The position numbers and the translations under genes are program-made. A DNA stretch of 64,000 nucleotides from Bufo bufo. Its lineage: Eukaryota; Chordata; Amphibia; Anura; Bufonidae. The stretch covers positions 210,867,359-210,931,358 of the forward strand of contig NC_053390.1 in the NCBI RefSeq assembly GCF_905171765.1, in the 5' to 3' direction. Each line of letters begins with the position of its first letter. Position 1 is the stretch's first letter. Below are positions 30,541 to 42,499 of this stretch, piece after piece. A model generated the notes under the pieces. That model saw only the letters and a program-made list of their open reading frames with translations. It ran no database searches and was not told where the DNA came from.

Positions 30541-31088
30541 CACTAACGCCGATAGGCGTCAGTGCGGCGGCTCTCTCAGGTCTCGATGACGCCAATAGGC
30601 GTCATCTCGTGAGACCCGAGATTTCCTGTGAACGTGCACTCACAGGGGCGCGCGTTCACAGGATCGTGCAGTTCAGAAGTTCATCTACAGCCTGCCGGCA
30701 GCGATCATTGGCTGGCAGACTGTAGATTTTTTTTAAAGATCCAATGAAATGTGTATGTCAGACGCTATTTTGTAAATAGCGTCTGATATACCTGCTACCT
30801 GGTCCTCTGGTGGTCCCTTTTGTTTGGATCGACCACCAGAGGACACAGGCAGCTCTGTAAGTAGCACCAATCACCACACATACACTACACCCCCCCCCCC
30901 CCCCCCGTCACTTATTAACCCCTGATCACCCCATATAGACTCCCTGATCACCCCCCTGTCATTGATCACCCCCCTGTAAGGGTCCCTCATCACCGCCAGG
31001 TAGTTAGCTACTTGTTAGGTAGTTAGCGCCCAGCCCACCGCAGTCACTGATTAGTCGCTGATTAGCGTCATCGCTGTCGCTAATCAGC
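30541..31088. repeat. Series of seven short hairpins
   Basis: Separate hairpins with different sequences lie at 30541-30564, 30579-30616, 30625-30662, 30685-30725, 30760-30784, 30802-30844 and 31057-31088. Examples: AGACGCTATTT/AAATAGCGTCT and GTCCTCTGGTGGTC/GACCACCAGAGGAC are perfect. They fill the 5' subterminal part of the piggyBac before the transposase and may act in transposase binding or end architecture. Confidence 0.8.
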
Positions 31089-31441
31089 ACTAGTACTATA
31101 TAGTTTCTGTAAGTGATCAAGACTGATCGCAATCAGATCTATATAAGTACATTAGGGTCACCATAGGCTCTACAAAAAACGCAGTGTTCGCCCGATCAGG
31201 CCTGATCTTGTGCGCACACTTGCGTTCAGTCCGCCCCACCGCAGTGACAGAATTTTTTTTTTTCTGATCACTGCAAAAACACTGTAAAATCGCTGCGCCG
31301 CTATAAAGATCACTTTTGAGCTTTTTGGATCTTTATTAGCGATCGCAGCTTTACTTCGCAAGCACTCCTTTTTACTAGGCAGGTTTGCTCTTTTTCCTGG
31401 GTAGTCTCAGAGGAATACCCCCTAAATTTAGTTAGTCCACA

Positions 31442-33384
31442 ATGTCAAACAAGGGGTATTCCGCTGAAGAGGCCTACAGGGATTCTGGTCGTGATGGGAT
31501 GAAAGCGATAGGGACGCCTCACCCGCTGAATCCAGTGGTTCAGAATATGAACCTGTAGACAGCAGTGGCACTCTAACCGCTAGTAATGATGAGGTTGAGG
31601 TCCCTGCTTACGGTCAGGTGTACCCGATCCCATGTCAGTGTTCTGCCTACCCCGCATGATGAGCCTCATTTGGCAGCAGAGGGGTGCTAGCACTGATCTT
31701 TTTTGGTGCGGCATACACCAGCAGGCGCAGCACATCCTGGACCTTCTACCAGCACTGCCGTATTCCCTAGTGAAGTGGTGAGCACCAGAAGGGCAGTTCA
31801 AGCTGGTACGGTGGCACGTGCATTAACTCCCCCATCGCAGCCACCACGTTCACAGGCCCGTAGAGCCCTTAGTATCCCAGAGGTGCTGGCAAACCCTAAT
31901 TGGCAGTCCCCTGCTTCCCGCCGCACCCGTATTGGCCCCCCTTTGTCCCTTTCATTCATCACCGCCCCAGTCTGGAGTTTGCATGGAGACAGCTTATTTA
32001 GAATCGGCCCTTGAGTTTTTTGAGCTGTTCTTCACCGCGGATCTCTATGACTTAGTTGTGGCAGAAACCAACCGCTACGCCACAGACTATATAACCGCCA
32101 ATCCGGAAAGTTTCTATGCCCAGCCTTACCGGTGGAAACCAGTCACAGTTTCCGAATTTACATTTTTTTTGGGCCTTATCCTCAGCATGGGTCTAACTAA
32201 AAAAAATGTATTGCGGTCCTATTGGTCTAAAGACCCAATAGATTACATGCCCATGTTCTCTGCTGCAATGTCCAGGGCACGTTTTGAGGTCATCATGCGT
32301 TTTATGCATTTCGCTGACAATAAAACCAATATGACCGGCTCAACAAAATTCGGCCCCTCATAGACCATTTGTCATCCAGATTTGCAGATGCGTATACCCC
32401 CAATCAGAACATCTGCATAGACGAGTCCCTAGTACATTTTACCGTGGCATCAAACAGTTCATCCCCAGCAAGCGCGCCCGGTATGGGGTCAAACTGTATA
32501 AGCTCTGTGAAAGGGCCACAGGCTATACATATCGTTTTAGGGTCTATGAGGGAAAAGACTCAAAACTGGAGCCAGTCGGATGTCCTGACTACCTGGGGAG
32601 AAGTGGCAAGATTGTCTGGGACTTGGTGTCACCCTTACTCCACAAGGGGTACCACTTATACGTGGACAATTTTTACACAAGTGTGGCCCTCTTTCGGCAC
32701 TTGCATCTAGTCGGAATTCAATGCTGCGTCACCGCGCTACCTAGTCGCCGGGGCTTCCCCCAACGGCTCGTTAATACCCGACTTGCACGGGTTGAGAGGG
32801 CTGCCTTGTGTGACCAAGAACTGCTCGCGGTGAAGTGGAGAGACAAGAGGGACGTTTACCTTCTGTCCACCATTCACGCAGACACGACTGTCCAAATTGA
32901 AAGGGAAACTGGAGTCATTGTGAAACCCCTCTCTGTCCACGACTATAACCTTCACATGGGAGGGGTGGACTTCAATGACCAGATGTTGGCTCCCTATTTA
33001 GTGTCCCGCCGCACCAGACGCTGGTATAAGAATGTGCCTGTTTATTTAATTCAATTGGCTGCCTATAATAGTTTTGTTCTCTACAGTAAGGCTGGGAGAA
33101 CAGGATCCTTCCTAAAATTCCAGGAAGAGATCATTTCGGAACTCCTGTATCCAGGAGGGTCCGTGCCCCAAGTCCCTGATGTAGTGAGCCGGCTACATGC
33201 CAGACACTTCCCGAGTGTCTATCCTGGTACCCCAACTCAGCGTTCCCCAAGAAAAAGATGTTGTGTCTGTAGCAGGGCTGGAATAAGGTGTGACACCACT
33301 TTTTTTTGTCCTGACTGTCCTGACCAGCCTGCCCTATGCATAGGGGAGTGTTTCCGCAAGTACCACACACAGGTACACTATTAG
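31442..33384 (+). pseudogene. piggyBac transposase, frameshifted
   Basis: ATG at 31442 begins MSNKGYSAEEAYRDSGRDG. A frameshift near 31495 is followed by an acidic N-terminus (DESDRDASPAESSGSEYEP). Next come FFELFFTADLYDLVVAETNR and the catalytic core: ICIDESL (first Asp, 32420-32422), LYVDNFYTS (second, 32665-32667) and MGGVDFNDQM (third, near 32968-32979). The end is a Cys-rich RING-like domain (RKRCCVCSRAGIRC ... CPDCPDQPALC) ending at TAG 33382-33384. All three Asp remain, but at least three frame changes (about 31495, 32345-32370, 32450-32650) kill the gene. Confidence 0.92.
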
Positions 33385-33489
33385 TGTAGGGATTGCGTGA
33401 CACAGGACAGGCACACAGGGGTCTTAGGGCCCTTTCACACAGAGCTGCCACAAACCTCTCCTTTCACCTGGGACAAAGTGCATAATGTA

Positions 33490-35046
33490 CAGTCGTGACC
33501 AAACGTTTTGAGAATGACACAAATATTAGTTTTCACAAAGTTTGCTGCTAAACTGCTTTTAGATCTTTGTTTCAGTTGTTTCTGTGATGTAGTGAAATAT
33601 AATTACACGCACTTCATACGTTTCAAAGGCTTTTATCGACAATTACATGACATTTATGCAAAGAGTCAGTATTTGCAGTGATGGCCCTTCTTTTTCAGGA
33701 CCTCTGCAATTCGACTGGGCATGCTCTCAATCAACTTCTGGGCCAATTCCTGACTGATAGCAACCCATTCTTTCATAATCACTTCTTGGATTCTGTCAGA
33801 ATTAGTGGGTTTTTATTTGTCCACCCGCCTCTTGAGGATTGACCACAAGTTCTCAATGGGATTAAGATCTGGGGAGTTTCCAGGCCATGGATCCAAAATG
33901 TCAATGTTTTGGTCCCCGAGCCACTTAGTTATAACGTTTGCCTTATGGCACGGTGCTCCATCGTGCTGGAAAATGCATTGTTCTTCACCAAACTGTTGTT
34001 GGATTGTTGGAAGAAGTTGCTGTTGCAGGGTGTTTTGGTACCATTCTTTATTCATGACTGTGTTTTTGGGCAAAATTGTGAGTGAGCCCACTCCCTTGGA
34101 TGAGAAGCAACCCCACACATGAATGGTCTCAGGATGCTTTACTGTTGGCATGACACAGGACTGATGGTAGCGCTCACCTTTTCTTCTCCGGACAAGCCTT
34201 TTTCCAGATGCCCCAAACAATCGGAAAGAGGCTTCATCGGAGAATATGACTTTGCCCCAGTCCTCAGCAGTCCATTCACCATACTTTCTGCAGAAGATCA
34301 ATCTGTCCCTGATGTTTTTTTTTGGAGAGAAGTGGCTTCTTTGCTGCCCTTCTTGACACCAAGCCATCTTCCAAAAGTCTTCGCCTCACTGTTCGTGCAG
34401 ATGCGCTCACACCTGCCTGCTGCCATTCCTGAGCAAGCTCTGCACTGGTGGCACTCCGATCCCGCAGCTGAATCCTCTTTAGGAGACGATCCTGGCGCTT
34501 GCTGGACTTTCTTGGACGCCCTGAAGCCTTCTTAACAAGAATTGAACCTCTTTACTTGAAGTTCTTGATAATCCTATAAATTGTTGATTGAGGTGCAATC
34601 TTAGTAGCCACAATATCCTTGCCTGTGAAGCCATTTTTATGCAACGCAATGATGGCTGCACGCGTTTCTTTGCAGGTCACCATGGTTAACAATGGAAGAA
34701 CAATGATTTCAAGCATCACCCTCCTTTTAACATGTCAAGTCTGCCATTTTAACCCAATCAGCCTGACATAATGATCTCCAGCCTTGTGCTCGTCAACATT
34801 CTCACCTGAGTTAACAAGACGATTACTGAAATGATCTCAGCAGGTCCTTCAATGACAGCAATGAAATGCAGTGGAAATTTTTTTTGGGATTAAGTTAATT
34901 TTCATGGCAAAGAAGGACTATGCAATTCATCTGATCACTCTTCATAACATTCTCGAGTATATGCAAATTGCTATTATAAAAACTTAAGCAGCAACTTTTC
35001 CAATTTCCAATATTTATCTAATTCTCAAAACTTTTGGCCACGACTG
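33490..35046 (-). mobile_element. Tc1-like DNA transposon, copy 2
   Basis: Same family as 6850-8389, in reverse. The ends are CAGTCGTGACCAAACGTTTTG and CAAAACTTTTGGCCACGACTG, with TA at 33488-33489 and 35047-35048. It lies just behind the piggyBac transposase gene, inside the piggyBac element. Confidence 0.95.
33666..34683 (-). pseudogene. Tc1-like transposase, copy 2
   Basis: Start MVTCKET at 34681-34683 and end at TGA 33666-33668. The catalytic domain is open from 34367 and keeps FSDEASF, FQHDGAPCH and NPIENLW, so all three acids are present. The second Asp to Glu spacing is 35 residues. A C-to-T change makes a stop at 33813-33815 (VDK, then TAA), removing the last 48 or so residues. An upstream frameshift near 34.36 kb and one near 34.55 kb also break the DNA-binding half. 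Closer to functional than copy 1. Confidence 0.92.
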
Positions 35047-35794
35047 TACTTCGCCACATCTCTGGGCGATTTGCGCTTTGCACATTGTCCCATGGGGAAG
35101 GAGAGGTTTATCCTCTAAAGGTAAAAAACAAAAAACAAAACAAAAAATCACAGGTAAGCAAAAAAGTTAATGTTCTGTTTCAAAAGTTCAATAAAGTTTA
35201 TAAAAATTAATGTTCTGTTTCAAATGTTATATAAAGTTAATGTTAATAAATTTATTGCGTTGCTGCCTGTTTTTTTTTTTACCTTCTAGGTGGACCAAGC
35301 GATCAACCAGCTGCAACACTGACGTGCATTCTGACAGAAGCATTGCGCTGCTGTCAGATTACACAAAAGTCATTGTATGCGGCGCTGCAAGACGAGATTT
35401 CTCCTCTGCAGTAAAAAAGCTACGTTTGCCTATTCTTATGAGCTGAGGGGCGGTGTTTATATGCTTTGGCAAACACTTTGTATAAAAAAAATAAAAATAA
35501 TAATTCTGGCAATGATTTATTCATCCACATCGAATGATGTGAATGGAGAAATCGGGTTTGCCAGGGCATACGAGCTGAGTGGGTTTGGATGTTGGGCGGA
35601 GCTCCTATGCCCTGGCAGACACCTTTCCCCTCTTTTTTTTTTTTTGCACATTGATCGATGCGAATGAAAAAATCTGTGCCGTTCATTTTTTCTTTCAGCC
35701 CAGAGGCTGAACGGAAAAAAAATCTCATTACCCGTATGCTCAATATAAGGAGAATAGCAGAAACTCCTAATGCTGGCCATACATGTAATGATTG
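35047..35794. other. piggyBac 3' interior, no gene
   Basis: This continues the piggyBac DNA after the Tc1 element. AT-rich, with two partial repeats of TGTTCTGTTTCAAA...AAAGTT near 35171-35240. No coding domain is seen. Confidence 0.55.
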
Positions 35795-37640
35795 TGGAGA
35801 CCCTCAAATGCCAGGGCAGTACAAACACCCCACAAATGACCCCATTTTGGAAAGAAGACACCCCAAGGTATTCACTGAGGGGCATATTGAGTCCATGAAA
35901 GATTGAACTTTTTGTCCCAAGTTAGCGGAAAGGGAGACTTTGTTAGAAAAAACAAAAAAAATCTATTTCTGCTAACTTGTGCCAAAAAAAAACCTTCTAT
36001 GAACTCGCCATGCCCCTCACGGAATACCTTGGGGTGTCTTCTTTACAAAATGGGGTCACATGTGGGGTATTTATACTGCCCTGGCATTTTAGGGGCCCTA
36101 AAGCGTGAGAAGAGGTCTGGAATCCAAATGTCTAAAAATGCCCTCCTAAAAGGTACTCATTGGAATTTGGACCCCTTTGCGCACCTAGGCTGCAAAAAAG
36201 TGTCACACATGTCGTATCGCCGTACTCAGGAGAAGTAGGGCAATGTGTTTTGGGGTGTATTTTTACATATACCCATGCTGGGTGAGAGAAATATCTCTGT
36301 AAATTGACAACTTTGTATAAAAAAAAAAAGGGAAAAGTTGTCATTTACAGAGATATTTCTCACACACAGTATGGGTATATGTAAAAATACACCCAAAAAC
36401 ACATTGCCCTACTTCTTCTGAGTACGGCGATACCACATGTGTGACACTTTTTTGCAGCCTAGGTGCGCAAAGGGGCCCAAATTCCAATGAGTACCTTTAG
36501 GATTTCACAGGGCATTTTTTACGCATTTGGATTCCAAACTACTTCTCACGCTTTAGGGCCCCTAAAATGCCAGGGCAGTATAAATACCCCACAAGTGACC
36601 CCATTTTGGAAAGAAGTCACCCCAAGGTACTTCGTGAGGGGCATGGCGAGTTCATGTAAAATTTTATTTTTTGTCACAAGTTAGTGGAATATGAGACTTT
36701 GTAAGAAAAAAATAAAAAATAAAATCATTTTCCGCTAACTTGTGCCAAACAAAAAAATTCTTCTATGAACTCGCCATGCCCCTCACGGAATACCTTGGGG
36801 TGTCTTCTTCCCAAAATGGGGTCACTTGTGGGGTATTTATACTGCCCTGGCATTTTATGGGCCCTAAAGCATGAGAAGTAGTTTGGAATCCAAATGCGTA
36901 AAAAATGCCCTGTGAAATCCTAAAGGTACTCATTGGAATTTGGGCCCCTTTGCGCACCTAGGCTGCAAAAAGTGTCACACATGTGGTATCGCCGTACTCA
37001 GTAGAAGTAGGGCAATGTGTTTTGGGGTGTATTTTTACATATACCCATACTGTGTGTGAGAAATATCTCTGTAAATGACAACTTTTCCCATTTTTTTATA
37101 CAAAGTTGTCAATTTACAGAGATATTTCTCTCACCCAGCATGGGTATATGTAAAAATACACCCCAAAACACATTGCCCTACTTCTCCTGAGTACGGCGAT
37201 ACCACATGTGTGACACTTTTTTGCAGCCTAGGTGCGTAAAGGGGCCGAAGGTCCGACGAGTACCTTTAGGCTTTACATGGTTGCTCACAATTTAGCCCCG
37301 CCCAAAATGCCAGAACAGTAAACACACCCCACAAATGACCCCATTTCGGAAAATAGACACCCCAAGGTATTCACTGAGGGGCATAGTGAGTCCGTGGGAG
37401 ATAATTTTTTTTTTTTGCCAGAAGTTAGCAGAAATGGAAACTTTATTTTATTTATTTTTTTTCTCAGAAAGTGTCATTTTCCGCTAACTTGTTGAAAAAA
37501 ATTAAATCATACATAAACTCACCATGCCCCTCCGCGAATACTTTGGGGTGTCTTCTTTCTAAAATGGGGTCATTTGGGGGGTATTTATACTATCCTAGCA
37601 TTCTAGCACCTCAAGAAACATGACAGGTGCTCAGAAAGTC
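35795..37640. repeat. Alternately inverted units in piggyBac 3' region
   Basis: Units of about 350-370 bp carry AATGCCAGGGCAGTATAAATA, CCAAGGTATTC...GAGGGGCAT, TTAGCGGAAA...GACTTT, CATGTGTGACACTTTTTTGCAG and GAGATATTTCTC. They alternate in orientation with turn points near 35965, 36325, 36715, 37095 and 37470. Each neighbour pair can fold on itself. No protein is encoded. Confidence 0.85.
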
Positions 37641-38068
37641 AGAGCTGCTTCAAAATGCGGAAATTCACATTTTTGTACCATAGTTTGTAAACGCTATAAC
37701 TTTTGTGCAAACCAACAAATATACACTTATTGGATTTTTTTTAAATCAAAGACATGTAGCACAATAAATTCTGACACAAACTTGTATAGAAATGTAATTA
37801 TATTTGAACAATTTAACCAGAGAAAGTTAAAAATACACTTTTTTTGAGAAAATTGCCGTCTATTTTGATTAATATCAGAAAAACGAAAAATCTCAGCAGC
37901 AATCAAATACCACCAAAAGAAAGCTGTATTTGTGAGAAGAAAAGGAGGTAAAATTAATTTGGGTGCCAAGTTGCATGACCGAGCAATAAACCGTTAAAGT
38001 TGTGAAGTGCCGATTAGTAAAAAAGGGCCTGGTCACTAGGGGGGTATAAACCTGTGGTCCTAAAGTGG
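37641..38068. other. piggyBac 3' terminal region
   Basis: Unique AT-rich end of the element, ending GTGGTCCTAAAGTGG before TTAA. No gene. Confidence 0.6.
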
Positions 38069-38072
38069 TTAA

Positions 38073-38880
38073 TCTTCTTCTGATGAAGCCATTCCTTTGT
38101 TGATTTGGATGTATGCTTTGGGTCATTGTCATGCTGAAAGATGAAGTTCCTCTTCATGTTCAGCTTTCTAGCAGAAGCCTGAAGGTTTTGTGCCAATATT
38201 GACTGGTTTTTGGCACTGTTCATAATTCCCTCTAGCTTAACTAAGGCCTCAGTTCCAACTGAAGAAAAACAGCCCCAAAGCATGATGCTGCCACCACCAT
38301 GCTTCACTGTAGGTATGGTGTTCTTTTGGTGATGTGCAGTGTTGTTTTTGCGGCAAAACATATCTTTTGGAATTATGGCCAAAAGGTTCAACCTTGGTTT
38401 CATCAGACCATAACACCTTTTCCCACATGCTTTTGGGAGACTTCAGATGTGTTTTTGCAAAATGCAGCCTGGCTTGGATGTTTTTCTTCGTAAGAAAAGG
38501 CTTTCATCTTGCCACTCTACCCCATAGCCCAGACATATGAAGAATACCAGAGATTGTTGTCACATGTACCACACAGCCAGTACTTGCCAGATATTCCTGC
38601 AGCTCCTTTAATGTTGCTGTAGGCCTCTTGGTAGCCTCCCAGACGAGTTTTCTTCTTGTCTTTTTATCAATTTTGGAGGGATTTCCAGTTCTTGGTAATG
38701 TCACTGTTGTGCCTTATTTTTTCCACTTGATGATGACTGGCTTCACTGTGTTCCATGGTATATCTAATGCCTTGGAAATTCTTTTGTACCCTTCTCCTGA
38801 CTGATATCTTTTAACAATGAGATCCCTCTGATGCTTTGGAAGCTCTCTGTGGACCATGGCTTTTGCTGTGGGATGCGACT
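38073..38880 (-). pseudogene. Tc1-like transposase, N-terminal and core piece
   Basis: On the minus strand the start MVHRELPKHQRDLIVKRYQS lies near 38800-38860. DNA-binding segments with TLPRTGNPSKIDKKTRRKLV (38504-38704) follow. [10 protein letters not shown] (first Asp, near 38395) and [12 protein letters not shown] (second Asp) complete the core piece. The piece ends at the piggyBac insertion; the third acid is at 30.4 kb. A frameshift near 38.4 kb is also present. Confidence 0.88.
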
Positions 38881-39247
38881 AAGAAAATTTCAGGAAAGAC
38901 CAACTAGAGCAGCTGATCTTTATTTGGAGTTAATCAGAGGCACTTTAAATGATGGCAGGTGTATGCTGACTCTTATTTAACATGATTTTGAATGTGATTG
39001 CTTAATTCTGAACACAGCTACATCCCTAGTTATAAGAGGGTGTGCACACTTATGCAACCTCATTATTTTAGATTTTTTTGTTTTCTTCCCTCCACCTAAA
39101 AGATTTCAGTTTGTTTTTCAATTGAGTGGTACAGTTTATAGGTCACATTTAAGGTGGAAAAATTTCTGAAATGATTTATCTTTGTCTCATTTTTTTACAT
39201 CACAGAAACCTGACATTTTAACAGGCGTGTAGACTTTTTATATCCAC

Positions 39248-39249
<2 letters not shown>

Positions 39250-39278
<29 letters not shown>

Positions 39279-39280
39279 GA
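39250..39280. repeat. (TG)n(TA)n microsatellite
   Basis: Short run between the Tc1-like right end and the Penelope-like element. The Penelope-type elements in this window repeatedly adjoin TA runs. Confidence 0.85.
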
Positions 39281-39417
39281 GAAAATAATGGCGGCACTGG
39301 AGACAAGCAATATGGGTGCTAGGTCAAGGGATGTAGCTGCTTACCCCAGATGAACAATGACGAAAATAGGACAGCACTCCAGGTAAAAAAGCAGTGGTGT
39401 TTAATCACCCATGTGGA

Positions 39418-39457
39418 TGGCAACGTTTCAGCTCAAACAAGAGCCTTTTTCAAGCAA
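39418..39457 (-). other. Hammerhead-like motif, family 1
   Basis: On the minus strand ATTGC-TTGAAAAA-GGCTC-loop-GAGCT-GAAAC-GTT-GCCAT: helix I (ATTGC/GCCAT, four of five pairs), helix II (GGCTC/GAGCT with one wobble), then GAAAC and GUU. The core is UUGAAAA, not CUGAUGA. Confidence 0.5.
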
Positions 39458-39475
39458 TGAACACAGTGTATGTTG

Positions 39476-40447
39476 GGGTATATATAGTCCAACCCCCATT
39501 ACATCATAATACAATCAATCAGCAACAAAGATTAAAAATAAAGTGCAGGAGTGCATATACAATATCAAAATACAGATACACATGTGTAATACCCATAGGC
39601 GAAAAAATCGCTACAGTGATATATCAAAAATATAATACATAGTGTACATATTATAACCTACAGAGAGGTAATTAGTGATTAGGAACAGGTGTACACAAAG
39701 TGGGAGGAACAAGAAATGATAATGCTGCAAAAAAGAGGGGAAAGCGGTGACATACCCAGCGCCGTTCATCGTGTCAAACATGTCGCATACCGCTAGATCC
39801 GGCGTTCGGATACAGGCAATGCGCAGACGCCAGAAAGCGTCCGATCACGGCATGACGTCACCACCAGTCGTTGCGGAGACATGGGCACTACTGCTAAGTG
39901 TCTTGGTCGGCCATTTTACAAAAGGTCAATGTGTCCCATCACTGTGTGTGCGCATGTCCATGTAAAAAATATAGACAGGACAGCGCAACACGGAGGAATA
40001 AGCCGCGTTGAGTGACACGAATTCATGGGGGACAAGCGAGAAGCTGTAGCTCATTGGAGATACAGATCCAACACTATATGGGCAAAATATAATGGAGAAC
40101 AACGGAATACGCTGCGATCCTCACATACATCGCTCATGGATCCCCCACAGATCCATCACAAATCTATACCACACAGTGTGGAATGACACAAAATGTTAAA
40201 CAAAAACATTGAATAGCTAACCAAACCAGAAAAATGTAAATAAAGTTAAAAACTCTCATAGACAAGTAGACACAATGTATATGCACCGGGTACGTCCCAC
40301 TTCTCGATTCCACGGCATCATTCTTGTCTGTGAATAAAAAATAAAAAAGAATCAGAAAAAATGGCTTAATAGTGTTCATAATACACTATGTAACACAGGA
40401 GGAGAGTCGCATATCACATATAAAACCATTAGGGGCAAACCGCTCAT
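39476..40447 (-). other. Penelope-like element 3' region, non-coding
   Basis: This lies downstream of the endonuclease on the minus strand and reaches the pseudo-LTR. It is present a second time, inverted, at 43868-44810 with a few percent difference, including small deletions. No coding domain is present. Confidence 0.8.
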
Positions 40448-40906
40448 CTAGACATAAATCCCCGGATTGTAATCCACATTAAGCCCATTGGGTTTCAAAC
40501 TGTTAAGAGTGTAGATCCAAAAAAGCTCTCTCTTTTTAAGGATCAACACCCTGTTCCCCCCACGTCTGGGCATGGGTACATGATCAATGGCCCAACATTT
40601 GAGATCTTTTTCGGAATGTTTAAATTCTGTAAAATGTTTGGCAACAGGGAGATCCTTTCTTTTTTTGTGTATGGATAATCGATGATTATTTAGCCGCGTC
40701 TTAAGATCGGTCGACGTTTCACCCACATATAATAACTTACATGGACAGATCAAAACATAAATCACGTAATTGGAATTACATGTAAGGTGAAAGCGAATCG
40801 AATGTGAAACTCCAGTAGTAGGATGGATAAAAGCACTGCCTTTGCCCATGTATTTGCAGTCAGTACAACATAAGCAGGGAAAGCTACCCTTACCATATGA
40901 GGTCAA
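40448..40906 (-). CDS. Penelope-like GIY-YIG endonuclease domain
   Basis: This 152-residue frame is the C-terminal domain that nicks target DNA. It starts with a Cys-rich linker (CLCCTDCKYMGKG). The GIY-YIG core is YVIYVLICPCKLLYVGETS (residues 47-65), with the Cys pair between halves typical of Penelope endonucleases. TRLNNHR follows, with the conserved Arg, and then ILKKRELFWIYTLNSL, with the conserved Glu near the end. A one-base frameshift near 40905 separates it from RT; they would be one polyprotein. The final 35 codons also appear in the inverted copy at 43762. Confidence 0.9.
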   Translation of the reverse strand: MTSYGKGSFPCLCCTDCKYMGKGSAFIHPTTGVSHSIRFHLTCNSNYVIYVLICPCKLLYVGETSTDLKTRLNNHRLSIHKKRKDLPVAKHFTEFKHSEKDLKCWAIDHVPMPRRGGNRVLILKKRELFWIYTLNSLKPNGLNVDYNPGIYV

Positions 40907-42402
40907 AGAAGTTTGTATTCACCTAGATCTAGGGCCAATGTCTGCTCTGACAAGTTGATCAAGTAAGTTTCTGGACCTGCAATATGAAAATAGGGGGGAG
41001 ATCTAAATTCCTGGATCTCACTATGGCAACCTCCCAAAATGCCCCAATGTCGCTTGATGATATGATTGATCTCTTTACTCTGTTCCGTATATTTTGAAAT
41101 AAAAGGAATCCGGGTCAAAGACCCCTCAGATGACTTCCTTTTGAGGAGACTAGTCCTATCCAAACTGCGGACCTTGTTGATATGGGAATCAAGTAATTCG
41201 GTAGGATACCCCCTTTTTTGAAATTTACTAGCCATATTGTTTAAAGATGAATCTAACTTATCAGGCTCAGAAACTATACGTTTAACCCTAAGGAATTGTG
41301 AAAAGGGTAAATACTTGAGCGTGTTACGTGGATGGCCACTATTATAACAGAGAAGGGTATTTCTGTCGGTGGGCTTAGTATAAAGCTGTGTATGTAACTT
41401 GCCCTCATTAAATGTGACTGTGGTGTCCAGAAACTGTAATTCAGTTTCCGAGTGGACCAGGGTGAATTGAAGATCTTTGTTAACACTGTTTAAAGAAATG
41501 TGGAACTCCATCAACTGAGCAACACTACCAGTCCATATGAGGAAGATGTCGTCGATGTATCTCCACCACCGCAGCAAATGGCTGCGGTGGTGTGACACAT
41601 GGACGACATCTTCCTCAAAGCACCTCATAAAGATGTTGGCGTAGGTAGGTGCTACGTTAGACCCCATCGCCACGCATCTTTTCTGTTGGAAAAACATATC
41701 CTGAAACAGGAAATAGTTATGTCTCAAGACAATCTGTAATAAATCGATGATGAATAGCCTAGCGGCCAGCGTGTAAGATGAGGAACCAAGCATACGAGAA
41801 ATGGCATCAATACCTAAATCATGATTGATAGAAGTATATAAGGAAGTGACGTCAAAAGATGCCAGATGGACCGCATGGACACTGGTAAAATCAATCTCAT
41901 TCAACTTGCATAGGAAGTCAGTCATATCTTGTACATACGACTCAGCCCCTATTGCAAAGTCGTGCAGAACCTTATCCAGGAAAATAGCAATACAGCTAAA
42001 AATGGAGTCCGAACCGGAAACGATAGGACGTCAGGGGGGATCAATGAGAGACTTGTGCACCTTAGGGAGTATATATAGAACCGGAGTCACCGGATGATCT
42101 ACAGTGAGAAAAGTGCACAAGTCCTCATCAATAGTACCTGCCAAAATGGCGTCTGCCAAACATTTCCTGATAAGTCTTGCGATCTCAAATTTGGGATCAA
42201 TCTGAAGGACAGAGTAAACATTAGTATCATCCAACTGACGTTGGATCTCAGCCACATATTTACCGGTGTCCATGACGACCACTGCGCCACCCTTATCCGC
42301 AGGCTTAACTGTCAATGAAGAATCTTTTCTTAATTGATCTAATGCTTCAATTTCCAACCTGGAAAGGTTTGGATGTTTAAAAACAACATTATTACATCTC
42401 AA
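40903..42402 (-). pseudogene. Penelope-like reverse transcriptase
   Basis: RT of Penelope type, related to telomerase RT. The first part (42402-42034) has LTVKPADKGGAVVVMD and YILPKVHKSLIDPP. A TGA stop at 42031-42033 then replaces the Gly of the GRPIVSG motif. Reading on in the same frame gives RPIVSGSDSIFS, and then the open frame 41925-40903 with SFDVTSLYTSI (first catalytic Asp), MGSNVAPTYANIFM and RYIDDIF (YIDD at residues 123-126). A single substitution would account for the stop. The gene reads into the endonuclease after a frameshift. Confidence 0.92.
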
Positions 42403-42499
42403 TCTGTAAGCAGAAACATCAGATTTGACAGCAGTGATGAATGCTCATTGATACATGGGGTAAAATTACTCTTCAGAGACAGATCGAGGCGTCTCAGGG

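Larger units (their letters stand above)
30528..38068 (+). mobile_element. piggyBac element, 7.5 kb with insertions
   Basis: TTAA duplications at 30524-30527 and 38069-38072 border the insertion. The host Tc1 gene reads through the site. It contains a hairpin-rich 5' region, a broken piggyBac transposase (31442-33384), a Tc1-like element (33490-35046) and a 3' region of alternately inverted repeat units. Terminal repeats are poorly matched (CCTCCTCCC versus CCACTTTAGG), so the ends may have diverged. Confidence 0.9.
29903..39249 (-). mobile_element. Third Tc1-like family, split by piggyBac
   Basis: The left end is CAGCGGATATAAAAAGTCTAC and the right end is GTAGACTTTTTATATCCACTG. Long subterminal inverted repeats (GTCAGGTTTCTGTGATGT, GCATAAGTGTGCACACCCTC) follow. 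TA precedes the left end; the right flank is TG inside a TG/TA microsatellite, so that duplication is mutated. The minus-strand transposase is cut in two by the piggyBac at 30528-38068. Confidence 0.92.
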
